The position numbers and the translations under genes are program-made. Of a stretch of DNA of 31,505 nt, positions 14,210 to 23,122 are shown in pieces. The stretch is taken from assembly GCA_047605615.1 (NCBI GenBank), contig JASGFI010000017.1:1-31505 (forward strand), read 5' to 3'. The notes beneath the pieces are model-generated. The model saw only the letters and a list, made by a program, of their open reading frames with translations. It did not search any database and had not been told where the DNA came from. The DNA comes from Taibaiella sp047605615 (lineage in GTDB: Bacteria; Bacteroidota; Bacteroidia; Chitinophagales; Chitinophagaceae). Numbering within the stretch: position 1 is the first letter of the stretch; each line of letters starts with the position of its first letter.

Positions 14210-17200
14210 CTATTCTTTTATAAATTTCAGGGCCTGTATTTGTGTGCCGTTGTCCAATTTCAGGAAATAGGTGCCTGCCGGTAAAGCAGAAACGTCTATC
14301 CAGGTTTCGGTACTATTGGCATTGCCTGTTTTGTAAAGTACTGCCTGCCCTTTGATGTCCCATACGGTTATCTTGGCACCAACCGTTGATGTGCCGTGGG
14401 TTATGCGCAGGAGGTTTGTGACAGGATTGGGATATAGTGCAATGCCTGTTTTTGCAGTTATGGCTATTGCTACTATTGGGCTGTATTGATACTTCCCGTC
14501 TTCATCCACTATCTTTAGATGATAATAAATGACTGATGTGCTTTCCCCTTTGGCATCTTTAAAACCATACGAATTATACTCGTTGTCCTGCGCAGCTACC
14601 CTGCCCACTTCTTTAAAGGTCTGCTCACCGTCATTCAGCCTTTCCACGGCAAAGTAGCCCACGTTTGTTTCATTGGTTGTTTTCCATGCAAGATTTATGG
14701 TATCGCCTTGTAATCGCCCCGTAAAAGAAAGGAGTTGCAAAGGCAATGCCGTACTGCTGTCCAGCTTTATCTTCAACGTGCCGGTCGTTGCCAGTTCGCT
14801 CACGTCCCACAATAAACCGCTTGCGGGAATGGTTGGCTCAAGGGTGGCAAAACTGCCGCTGTAACCGGCGGCATCAAAAAGTTTGAAGCTGTCGCCGGCG
14901 GCATAGCCGGTATTGCCTGTGTTGGTTACTTTCAATGTGCCGTTGTATTGTATGGTTCCGGTAGCTTTCAACACATCGTAAGTGGCGGCATCTTTATTCA
15001 CTTCCATTTCGGCAATGGCGCCGGTGGCAAAGGTTACGTTGCTGCTGTCTGTAAGCGTACCTATGCTATCGGAGCCGGGTTGCAGTTTCCCGCCTGAACT
15101 TATGGCAATGCTTCCTTTTATGAAACCCGTACCGCCAAGTATAGCCCCGCTTGCCACGCTAACCGTACCGGTGCCGGCGCCAAGGGTGCCCGTGGCATTG
15201 TTCACCAGCAGCCGCCCTGCATTTACGGAAGTAGTTCCGGTATAAGTATTGTTGCCGGTTAGGGTAAATGTGCCTGTCCCTACTTTTATCAGCGATGATT
15301 TTGCAATGTCACCGGCAAATGTCGCATCGGTGTTTTTGGCGCCTATCTGCCAGTTGGTGGTAGTCTTGTCCGAAGCCAACGAAGTACCCGCCGCTCCCGA
15401 AAGTTCTCCTATCGCAATGGTTGTAGAGGCTCCGGATATGACACGTATCATGCCGCTGTCTATGTTAATGGCGGCATTGGCATAGCCATAAGTATTTGCG
15501 ATACGGAATTGGTTTTCTTCGATGTTGATTTGACCCGTAAATGCAGACCAGTCGCCATAAAAGTTTGTCCTGATGTAAGGAATGTCGATATTGAGCGTAC
15601 CCTGCCCGGTAAGTGTCCCTTTCATATTGCTTAGTCCGTGTGCCAACAATGTTGCGTTCTTGCCCGCCGGAACGACAATGTTCCACTCGGGTGCAGAGTA
15701 GCTGCTGAGGTCGTCCAATGCCAAAGTTGCATCTTCAATGGTTACGCTGTTACCCGTTCCCAATCCATAATTATTGCCCTCTATGGTACGCAGGTTCAAT
15801 TGTCCCGATTTGATGGTTACATCTCCGGAAAAACTCTTGCTGCCCACCATATACAATGAGCCGGGTCCGTCTTTCACCAAACTGCCGCCCCCCGTTATAT
15901 CTCCAATGAAAATGGCATAGTTGGCAGCTGTGGGGATATTGATAGTACACGTGTCGGTAAGGGTGAAGGCCCTGTTGGTGATGCAATTTTCATTGATAAC
16001 CAAAGTGGCTTTGTTGATTTGAATGTTTTGGGCAGCCGAATCGGCAGCACCGATAGAAGACGGTTCGTTGCGCTTGCCAATTTTTGCCACCGTCAGCGTG
16101 CCTCCGTTGATAATGGTTTTTCCACTGTATGTATTGCCCGTAGATAGGATTGCTACCTCGCCTTGTCCGTTTTTGGTAATGCCGCCCGAACCGCCAATGC
16201 TGTCCGTGCCTTGCAGGGTATAGCTTGAGTCTGCATTAAAGGTGATGGCGGCGGGATATACCGTTTCGGATACTACCACGTTTCTCTGAACCGCGGTTGC
16301 ATCGAAAGTGAGCGTGTCGCCCGAAACAAAGGCAGTTGACGTGTTGCTTGTTGTAAAGTTTTGGGTGGTAAAATCCCATAAAGTATCCACCGCTCCGCTC
16401 CATACCAGGCTGGCAGGGCTACGCCCGGCATCATTGATTCTGATTTTTATCTCGTTGTTTTCTATCAACAGGTCTTTGGAAACTCCGCTCATGCCGCTTA
16501 CAACGAAGTTGCCCGATGTTGCGGTAAGCGTTCCCGAACATTTCATTAGGGTGTAAGTGCCGGGAACAAAATTGTTGTCGGCAAAGTTTACGACTATGCT
16601 GTTCACGCCCGCAAAAGTAAGGTTGCCGGTTACTATCAGCGAGTCGTTGATTTTGGTTGAGCCGGGTACTACATCAAATTCAAAATTGTTGTCGCCCGCT
16701 ACATCCAGGTTGCCGGTAATGGTCAGCGAGCCTATTGTTTCTGCGGTAGCCCCCAAGCCCGGAATTATACGACCACCGTTTTTATTTACCCCTTTGTTCA
16801 ATACCAATCCGGCAGCCAACACTCCCCTGCCCCCAAAAGTGCCAAGCCCTTTTACTGTTACGGGGCTTTGCAACGAGCCGTCAATATTCAATTGCCCTTC
16901 CGTAACTACTGTTGCCCCGGTATAATCGTGGTTGCCTATCAATGTAAACGAGCCTTCTTTTGCTTTCCACACTTCGCAAGTACCCGTAATTTTACCCGTT
17001 TCCCCAACGATATAGTCTTTTCCTTCGGGGTTGATAATCCATATTTTTTTGGGTGCCACGGTGGTATTCAGCGCAATGGTGTCCGAGCTATTGCCCCGTA
17101 TGTCAAACATAATGGTATCGCCATCGGCAAAAGAGGCAGCGCTTGTCCCGTCGTTCCAGTTGGCGGTCGTGCTATCCCAAATGTTCGATGTACCAACCCA

Positions 17201-19045
17201 GTATTTGGTGGCAAGTTGAATCGGTGGAATGGGCGGCTGCTGCATATCGTACCCAAGGTAGTAATCTACGTTGTTCGATTGGTAATAGCCTTTCACGCAC
17301 ATATCGTTGCGGTAGCCCGGGTTATGGGGCAATGTATAAATGCGTTCGGTAGTGGCGTAAGGCGTTTCCACCACAATAAGGTACTCATGGTCCGACGATT
17401 CATAAACGGCTTCTTCGCGCCAATCACCTATAATGTCGGCATAGAAAGGCGGAGTGGTAAGCGGCACCGTGGCACTGGCACCGTTTCCGCTACTTGAGTT
17501 GGCTGTGTATAAGCGGGTTTCGGTTTCGGTAAGGTAATTCCATTTTATAATTTTACCGCCGTCAAGCAATTCTCCCCCCAAATCGGCATCCCAATACATA
17601 CGCTGGTTGGGAAAGCTATTGGGTATTGCGCTGGAAATTGCCTCTCCCTGCACATTGTAAAGGCTGCCCACGAATGTATAAAGCTCCAACCCAAGGTAGC
17701 GCGGGTCGAAGTCGGCAGCCATGCCCCTGCCCACATCCCTGTTGGAAGGGTCGCTTTGGCTCAACAGCAGTTTGCCGGTTTTGGCATCAATGTAGTACCA
17801 TAGCAACCCCAGTTCGCTGTAACCCTGTTGCACGCCGTACACTTCCAGCCCGGGTCTTTTGGGGTCCAGGTCGCTGATGCAAAACCTGTCGCCGTGATAA
17901 ATGCCTTCGTCACGCATGTTGTAGAGCAATGTTCCGTCATCGTCCACCACAAATGCCATCGGCATTATTTCGTCTTTCCCGTCGCCGTCCACATCGAATA
18001 TTTTAATCTGGTGTGCAGATGACAATGGTTGCCCCGCAAGGTCGAACGTCCATCCCGCAACCAATGTGGTGCCGCTCCAGTTCCAGGTGTAGATAAGTTC
18101 GTTGAAGGTTTCGTCATCATTCCTGTTTGCCGACATCCACACCACGCTTGGGTGAATACCGTCCAGATAGGCAATGCCCATGTGCCCGTTCATCGGCCCC
18201 TGGCTTAGATATGGATTGCCAACAGTCGTTCTGGATATTTCAACGCCGGTCATCCCGTTTATCACGGAAATGAACTGCTGGCTGTCGTTAGTATTGGTAA
18301 GTACGGTACTGTCTGCAAAGGTCACACCGTTGGCTGTCCGGAGTATCAGTTCGGATTTGCCATCGTTGTTTATGTCATACACTGTCCAGTTGTCGCCATG
18401 CCCCGCATCCAATGCCGTTGAGCCGGGGGTAATGCCGTTCCGGTTCAGGCTGTTGGCCCCCATGTTGATTGTCCATAAAAAGGTGCCGTCCCTTTTGTAG
18501 GCTTCCACAAGGTCGGGCAGTGTTTCATCGGTGAGGGGTGTTTTGTGCATTACATAATCGTATTCGCCATCACCGTCAAAGTCGCCCACGTTGGCGTATT
18601 CCACCCTGTATCCGGTGGTGTTGTTTATTTTTATTTTGTAATAAGGTGTTTTCGATGAATTGGCAGCCAGCGTGTAGCCACTGCTCGTATCGCCTTCCAC
18701 GCCGTTCAAAACCGTAGAAACGGTGTACCTGTTGCTTGCGCTGATGGTAACGGTACTATCCTCAAAATTGGTACCGGCGGTAAGTACCGAATCGTTTATC
18801 TTGACAGGGGTGCCGCCGTTGGCAGATCGGTACACGTTGAAACCAATATCCCAAGGTTCGGTACCCAGCAAACGCCAGGAGACCAATACCCTGGAACTTC
18901 CTGTCCGCGTGGCCACCACGCCCCTTCCCAGCTTTTCCATTTGTCGCTGTCCCGAAGCGTTGTATAAGTTCAACATTCCCAACAAGGAAAAAAGGAGCGG
19001 CAGAAGTTTGCTGCAATATGATTTATTTTTTACATTATTCATCAT
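14210..19045 (-). CDS. PL11-like rhamnogalacturonan lyase fused to autotransporter-type repeats, T9SS cargo
   Basis: The 1611-aa protein starts MMNNVKNKSYCSKLLPLLFS, an N-terminal export signal. Residues of about 30-605 resemble family PL11 lyases (YesW/YesX type): MEKLGRGVVATRTGSSRVLVSWR near the start in part, and Ca-binding loops DFDGDGEYD, DINNDGKSE and DVDGDGKDE. A region of about 800 residues follows with three passenger-associated repeat motifs (near 702, 972 and 1265: YTGATVV..GQL, YSGKTIINGGTLTV, YTGTTSVNAGRLLV). Then come an FN3-like stretch (about 1435-1525) and a T9SS sorting domain (about 1530-1611, ALYPNPVTN to LKFIKE). It should cleave pectin rhamnogalacturonan I outside the cell, held at the surface or released. 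The frame is open upstream to 19171, but that extension has no signal peptide; 19042 is an alternative start. Confidence 0.88.
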   Translation of the reverse strand: MMNNVKNKSYCSKLLPLLFSLLGMLNLYNASGQRQMEKLGRGVVATRTGSSRVLVSWRLLGTEPWDIGFNVYRSANGGTPVKINDSVLTAGTNFEDSTVTISASNRYTVSTVLNGVEGDTSSGYTLAANSSKTPYYKIKINNTTGYRVEYANVGDFDGDGEYDYVMHKTPLTDETLPDLVEAYKRDGTFLWTINMGANSLNRNGITPGSTALDAGHGDNWTVYDINNDGKSELILRTANGVTFADSTVLTNTNDSQQFISVINGMTGVEISRTTVGNPYLSQGPMNGHMGIAYLDGIHPSVVWMSANRNDDETFNELIYTWNWSGTTLVAGWTFDLAGQPLSSAHQIKIFDVDGDGKDEIMPMAFVVDDDGTLLYNMRDEGIYHGDRFCISDLDPKRPGLEVYGVQQGYSELGLLWYYIDAKTGKLLLSQSDPSNRDVGRGMAADFDPRYLGLELYTFVGSLYNVQGEAISSAIPNSFPNQRMYWDADLGGELLDGGKIIKWNYLTETETRLYTANSSSGNGASATVPLTTPPFYADIIGDWREEAVYESSDHEYLIVVETPYATTERIYTLPHNPGYRNDMCVKGYYQSNNVDYYLGYDMQQPPIPPIQLATKYWVGTSNIWDSTTANWNDGTSAASFADGDTIMFDIRGNSSDTIALNTTVAPKKIWIINPEGKDYIVGETGKITGTCEVWKAKEGSFTLIGNHDYTGATVVTEGQLNIDGSLQSPVTVKGLGTFGGRGVLAAGLVLNKGVNKNGGRIIPGLGATAETIGSLTITGNLDVAGDNNFEFDVVPGSTKINDSLIVTGNLTFAGVNSIVVNFADNNFVPGTYTLMKCSGTLTATSGNFVVSGMSGVSKDLLIENNEIKIRINDAGRSPASLVWSGAVDTLWDFTTQNFTTSNTSTAFVSGDTLTFDATAVQRNVVVSETVYPAAITFNADSSYTLQGTDSIGGSGGITKNGQGEVAILSTGNTYSGKTIINGGTLTVAKIGKRNEPSSIGAADSAAQNIQINKATLVINENCITNRAFTLTDTCTINIPTAANYAIFIGDITGGGSLVKDGPGSLYMVGSKSFSGDVTIKSGQLNLRTIEGNNYGLGTGNSVTIEDATLALDDLSSYSAPEWNIVVPAGKNATLLAHGLSNMKGTLTGQGTLNIDIPYIRTNFYGDWSAFTGQINIEENQFRIANTYGYANAAINIDSGMIRVISGASTTIAIGELSGAAGTSLASDKTTTNWQIGAKNTDATFAGDIAKSSLIKVGTGTFTLTGNNTYTGTTSVNAGRLLVNNATGTLGAGTGTVSVASGAILGGTGFIKGSIAISSGGKLQPGSDSIGTLTDSSNVTFATGAIAEMEVNKDAATYDVLKATGTIQYNGTLKVTNTGNTGYAAGDSFKLFDAAGYSGSFATLEPTIPASGLLWDVSELATTGTLKIKLDSSTALPLQLLSFTGRLQGDTINLAWKTTNETNVGYFAVERLNDGEQTFKEVGRVAAQDNEYNSYGFKDAKGESTSVIYYHLKIVDEDGKYQYSPIVAIAITAKTGIALYPNPVTNLLRITHGTSTVGAKITVWDIKGQAVLYKTGNANSTETWIDVSALPAGTYFLKLDNGTQIQALKFIKE

Positions 19046-19115
19046 GGGCAATCGTTTCAAATTTCGGACTGTCGTTTTTACGTTGCAACCGCTTTGCGAG
19101 CATTGCAAAACGGGC

Positions 19116-19316
19116 TGCACGCCAACGAAGCCGACCCCTTCTCCCAACAAAAGTGTTTCCTTACTTTGCATTTTCTATAAAATTACACTACAAAGATGAA
19201 CATAATATTTCAAAAATGCAATGTGCACGAACCGAACCTGTTTCACCTGTCACCAAAAGTGTTTGCTTACTTTCTGTTTTCTGGGAATTTTCCCCTTAGA
19301 GATGAACATGATGTTT
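19116..19316. repeat. diverged tandem duplication upstream of the lyase gene
   Basis: Two units, about 19116-19210 and 19224-19316, align along their length with a shift of 106 bases. Best conserved are CAAAAGTGTTT-C/G-CTTACTTT (19148-19167 and 19254-19273) and GAGATGAACAT/AAGATGAACAT further on. Both lie upstream of the minus-strand lyase gene, so they may be duplicated regulatory sequence. The rest of the gap 19046-19491 contains a hairpin GGTCAA/TTGACC (19364-19383) and no supported gene. Confidence 0.65.
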
Positions 19317-19491
19317 ATAAGTTACGTTGTTGGAAAACCAAAAATATTGCCCAGCCGCAAAGCGGTCAACAATTATTTTGACCAATAAGCGACAGCGCCA
19401 TATCCTTGTCAACACCGACTTGCCATAAAATTTTGCTTGAATGAATCATAAACCGCAACTTTGGTTTGTGTAAGACAGCACACATTTTGCC

Positions 19492-20637
19492 TTGAATTTC
19501 CTGACCCCAATTTTCGGAACTTTGTTCGCCATTGCCGCAATCATACAATTGGGGTACTTGTGTTTGTTGTGGAAAATACCCCAAGAGCAAAAACAGCGCG
19601 CAACGAAAGAACCTACATCCATCATCGTTTGTGCCAAAAACGAAGCCGCAAATCTGTCCAATTTCTTGCCGGCCATTTTGCTGCAAGCCTACCCGCCCCA
19701 TTTGTATGAGGTAATAGTGGTCAACGATGCTTCTACCGACGACACGGACATGGTATTGGCCAAATTTTCGCAGCAATACGCCCACCTGAACATCGTAAAC
19801 ATTCCACAAGAGGCCACCCGCAACCTGCCGGGCAAAAAATATGCCTTGCAACAAGGTATAAAAGCAGCAAAATGCAACAGGTTGCTCCTCACCGATGCGG
19901 ACTGCAAACCGGGCAGCGAGCAATGGTTGGGGCAAATGAGCAATACAGATGCGCCCATAGTGTTGGGCTACGGGGCTTATGAAAACAGGCCGGGTGTGTT
20001 GAACAAATTCATAAGGTGGGAAACCGTGAACACCTGCATGCAATACGCCGGTTACGCCGCACAAGGTATGCCGTACATGGGCGTGGGCCGAAACCTCTGT
20101 TACGACAAAACCCTCTTGAACCAATTGCCCCATGATACCCAATTTAATGAGGTATATGCCCACACGCCTTCCGGCGACGATGATTTGCTGGTTGCCCGTA
20201 TTGCGAACAAAGGAAACACCGCCGTCTGCATAAACCCGCAAGCGCAAACTATTTCCCTACCCAAAACTACTTGGGCTACATGGTGGCACCAAAAAAAACG
20301 CCACGGCAGCACGGGTAAATATTATCCCGAACGCATCAAACTGCTGCTTGGCTTATACGGTTTGAGCCATGCACTGTATTGGTTTTTGGGCTTTCCGATT
20401 GTGTTTTTTGGCCTACAAATTGATGGCAACTGCAACATCGTTTCCCCGACAACGGTGCTTGTTGGGTTGTCCGTAGTCCGCCTTTCGCTGTATTGGATAA
20501 ACGCCCTTAGGTGGTACCGTTTCTTGGGCGAAAAAAAACTGGCAATATTTTATCCCCTTGGCGATTTGGGTTGGGCGTTGTATAACGTACTTTTGTCGCC
20601 GTTTATATTATGGAAGAACAAACAGGACTGGAAATAG
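19492..20637 (+). CDS. family 2 glycosyltransferase, membrane-bound
   Basis: The 381-aa protein has an N-terminal membrane segment (about 8-27), a GT-A catalytic domain and about three C-terminal membrane segments (about 285-375). Catalytic features are TSIIVCAKNEAANL (42-55), VVNDASTDDT (76-85), the DxD-type DADC (135-138), GDDD (228-231) and Q267-K-K-R270-H, which resembles the QxxRW motif of processive enzymes. It should transfer a sugar from a nucleotide sugar on the cytoplasmic face; donor and product are unknown. The frame has a stop seven codons above and no early ATG, so TTG 19492 is the start. Its end overlaps rsmG by 28 bases. Confidence 0.9.
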   Translation: MNFLTPIFGTLFAIAAIIQLGYLCLLWKIPQEQKQRATKEPTSIIVCAKNEAANLSNFLPAILLQAYPPHLYEVIVVNDASTDDTDMVLAKFSQQYAHLNIVNIPQEATRNLPGKKYALQQGIKAAKCNRLLLTDADCKPGSEQWLGQMSNTDAPIVLGYGAYENRPGVLNKFIRWETVNTCMQYAGYAAQGMPYMGVGRNLCYDKTLLNQLPHDTQFNEVYAHTPSGDDDLLVARIANKGNTAVCINPQAQTISLPKTTWATWWHQKKRHGSTGKYYPERIKLLLGLYGLSHALYWFLGFPIVFFGLQIDGNCNIVSPTTVLVGLSVVRLSLYWINALRWYRFLGEKKLAIFYPLGDLGWALYNVLLSPFILWKNKQDWK

Positions 20638-21251
20638 TACTCAAGTATTTCGACGACTTCAGTGAAAGTCAAATACAGCAATTCGCCCGGCTCAAAGAGC
20701 TTTATGCGCATTGGAACGAACAAATCAACGTCATCTCCAGGAAAGACATTGACGCACTGTACACCAACCATGTGCTGCACTCTTTGAGCATAGCGGCGGT
20801 ATGCCCTTTCAACGCAGGTATGCGCGTGGTGGACATAGGCACCGGTGGCGGTTTCCCCGGTATTCCCCTGGCTATTTTTTACCCGGAAGTAGATTTTTTG
20901 TTGGTAGATTCCATTGGCAAAAAACTAAAGGTAGTACAAGCCGTGATAGAGGCCACGGGATTGAAAAACGTAAAGGTGTTACATTCCAGGATGGAAGAAA
21001 TACCGCAGCAACAATTCGATTTTGCGGTAAGCCGCGCCGTAGCCCCTTTGAAGGACTTGTGGAAATGGTGCCGCCCTTATATCCAAAAAAGGAAATCCAC
21101 GAAATTGGCCAACGGCCTCATTTGCCTCAAAGGCGGCGACCTTGCGCAAGAAATAAGCGAGTCGGGCTTGCGGCCCAGCCTATGGCCCGTGGATAAAATT
21201 TTCCCCGAACCGCAGTTCAAGGACAAATACGTGGTTTGGGCAGGGAAGTAG
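20610..21251 (+). CDS. rsmG: 16S rRNA (guanine-527-N7)-methyltransferase
   Basis: The 213-aa RsmG (GidB) methylates N7 of G527 in 16S rRNA. The SAM-binding motif DIGTGGGFPGIPLA is at residues 75-88. NVISRKDIDALYTNHVLHSL (40-59) and VSRAVAPL in the second half are family signatures. The start overlaps the glycosyltransferase gene by 28 bases, so the two are probably cotranscribed and translationally coupled. Confidence 0.97.
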   Translation: MEEQTGLEIVLKYFDDFSESQIQQFARLKELYAHWNEQINVISRKDIDALYTNHVLHSLSIAAVCPFNAGMRVVDIGTGGGFPGIPLAIFYPEVDFLLVDSIGKKLKVVQAVIEATGLKNVKVLHSRMEEIPQQQFDFAVSRAVAPLKDLWKWCRPYIQKRKSTKLANGLICLKGGDLAQEISESGLRPSLWPVDKIFPEPQFKDKYVVWAGK

Positions 21252-21296
21252 GTGTTGGATTTTAGATTTTAGATGTTAGATTTTGAATTTTGAACC

Positions 21297-22043
21297 TTGA
21301 ACTTTTCGATAGAAATAAACGACCTGCACAAGCACTACCACGGATCGGAAAACCCCGCGTTGGGCGGCCTTTCGCTTAATTTCCGAAATGGCATGATAGC
21401 CGGTTTGCTGGGGCCGAACGGCGCCGGCAAAACCACCACCATTTCCATTATCTGTGGTTTGATACAACAAGATTCGGGCAGCGTGAGAGTACTGGGGCTG
21501 GACAATAAAGCCGACATCTTGGAGATAAAAAAACGCATAGGCGTAGTGCCGCAACAAATAGCCCTGTACCCACAGTTAAGTGCGCAAGAAAACTTGGCAT
21601 ACATAGGCCGTTTGTACAAAATACCCACTAACGAACTGAAGCGGAAAATAGGGATATTGCTGGAACGCTTTGGCTTGGAAGCACACGGCCAAAAGCACAT
21701 AAGCCAATACAGTGGCGGCATGAAGCGCAGGGCAAACATCATAGCGGGCTTGCTGCACGAACCCGAAATATTGATATTGGACGAACCCACTGCTGGCGTG
21801 GACGTGCAGTCGCGCAACATGATTCTCGATTTTTTGAAAGAATACAATGCCGGGGGCAAGACCATTATCTATACCTCGCACCTATTGGAAGAAGCGGAAA
21901 GGCTTTGCGAAGAGGTAGCCATCATTGATTGCGGCAAGCTGATAGCGCAAGACACGCCGACAAATCTGGTGGCATCCTCGGCAGGCTGCCGCAACCTCGA
22001 AGATGTATTTTTGTTTTATACCGGACGTACCGTAAAGGAATAA
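21297..22043 (+). CDS. ABC transporter ATP-binding protein (ABC-2 type)
   Basis: The 248-aa ATPase has Walker A GPNGAGKTT (39-47), a Q-loop at Q86-Q87, the signature YSGGMKRR (138-145), Walker B ILILDEP (158-164) and the switch histidine in TSHLLEE (about 195). It is most like the ATPases of ABC-2 exporters (drug, polysaccharide or Nod-type). No permease gene is adjacent: rsmG lies before it and a YihY gene after it, so the partner is elsewhere or the next membrane protein is unrelated. The start is TTG (NFSIEINDLHKHY follows). The 45 bases before it are a low-complexity run of ATTTTAGA-like units. Confidence 0.93.
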   Translation: MNFSIEINDLHKHYHGSENPALGGLSLNFRNGMIAGLLGPNGAGKTTTISIICGLIQQDSGSVRVLGLDNKADILEIKKRIGVVPQQIALYPQLSAQENLAYIGRLYKIPTNELKRKIGILLERFGLEAHGQKHISQYSGGMKRRANIIAGLLHEPEILILDEPTAGVDVQSRNMILDFLKEYNAGGKTIIYTSHLLEEAERLCEEVAIIDCGKLIAQDTPTNLVASSAGCRNLEDVFLFYTGRTVKE

Positions 22044-22054
22044 CTTTTTCTTTT

Positions 22055-22978
22055 TTGTCAACCATAAAAAAATATTTCGGCAACAAACTTGCGCCCATAA
22101 AAACGACTTTGAACCGCGCCAAAATACCCGGCGGCGGCGGTGCGTCGGTATATGAAATAAGTGCCGGTTTCATAAAGAGCATCAAACACATCAGGCTTAC
22201 GGAACGGGCCGCGGCCATATCGTTCAACTTCCTTACGGCCATCCCGCCTTCGTTGATTTTCCTATGTTCGCTGCTGCCGTTCTTCCCGTTGGGTGCGGTG
22301 CAAGAAAACATATTGAAGGCAGTACACATGCTGTCGCCCGAGAAAACGCTCACCGATGCGATAGACGGCGTAGTGATAGATTTCCTCAACAACAAGAGAA
22401 GGGAACTGATGTCTTTCGGCTTCCTTGCCACCATATTCGTTTCGTCGAACGGCGTTATGGGCATCTTGCGCAGCTTCGACCGCGACAGCCCGATACAGGT
22501 AAGGCGCACGGGCATTTCGCGCCGCTGGAAATCCATCAAACTCACCATTGGCCTTATCTTCATGATTATTGTTTCGCTGGCATTATTGGTGGTTCAGTCC
22601 AGCGTGCTGGACAAATATTTGATGCAATTGATGGGCAATACCTGGCTCGTCAAATTGTTCAGCTGGGTCACGCTGTTGTTGGTCATTTATACTGCATTTT
22701 GCATCTTGTACAAGTATGGGCCGTCGCTCAACATCAAATTGCCGTTCTTCAGCATAGGGGCGGCCTTGGGCACCTGTTTGTTCTTGATTATTTCCTACGG
22801 ATTTTTTTTCGTGGCCAACCATTTCCTCAACTACAACCGTGTTTATGGTTCCATAGGTACGCTGCTCATGTTCATGGCCTGGATGTTCCTTACCGGATTG
22901 GTCATCTTGATTGGCTACGAAATAAACATTGCCATCATTATGTACAAAATGGAGCGCGAAAACCCAAACACCGACTGA
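22055..22978 (+). CDS. YihY/BrkB family inner-membrane protein
   Basis: The 307-aa protein has about six hydrophobic segments and the YihY pattern: RLTERAAAISFNFLTAIPPSLIFL (in part TERAAAISFNFLTAIPPS), the NGVMGILRSFDR loop, and the end NRVYGSIGTLLMFMAWMFLTG (in part VYGSIGTLLMFMAW). The family was once annotated as ribonuclease BN, which is not supported; its role is unknown, with transport suggested. TTG 22055 (MSTIKKYFGNK) was chosen because it lies 11 bases after the ABC gene's stop; the frame stays open further up but inside that gene. It is probably cotranscribed with the ABC gene. Confidence 0.88.
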   Translation: MSTIKKYFGNKLAPIKTTLNRAKIPGGGGASVYEISAGFIKSIKHIRLTERAAAISFNFLTAIPPSLIFLCSLLPFFPLGAVQENILKAVHMLSPEKTLTDAIDGVVIDFLNNKRRELMSFGFLATIFVSSNGVMGILRSFDRDSPIQVRRTGISRRWKSIKLTIGLIFMIIVSLALLVVQSSVLDKYLMQLMGNTWLVKLFSWVTLLLVIYTAFCILYKYGPSLNIKLPFFSIGAALGTCLFLIISYGFFFVANHFLNYNRVYGSIGTLLMFMAWMFLTGLVILIGYEINIAIIMYKMERENPNTD

Positions 22979-23122
22979 CGGGCCAACCACCTCCACGGGG
23001 TTGCGTCTGTTTATGAAAAATGTTCAAAAGGGCTAAAAAAGCAGCTTGTACGCTGCCGCTCTGCCGCAACGCCATGTCCTTATTCTTCTTACATTGCACC
23101 AATAAATCAGTTTTTTAACACA

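Noticed and set aside
19046..19171. 42-residue N-terminal extension of the lyase gene
   Set aside because: It would bury the signal peptide inside the protein. The sequence upstream of 19045 is not protein-like.
21929..22054. Long form of the YihY gene starting inside the ABC gene
   Set aside because: It would overlap the ABC gene by 115 bases with an atypical Arg-rich start. TTG 22055 lies just after the ABC stop and gives the normal family length.
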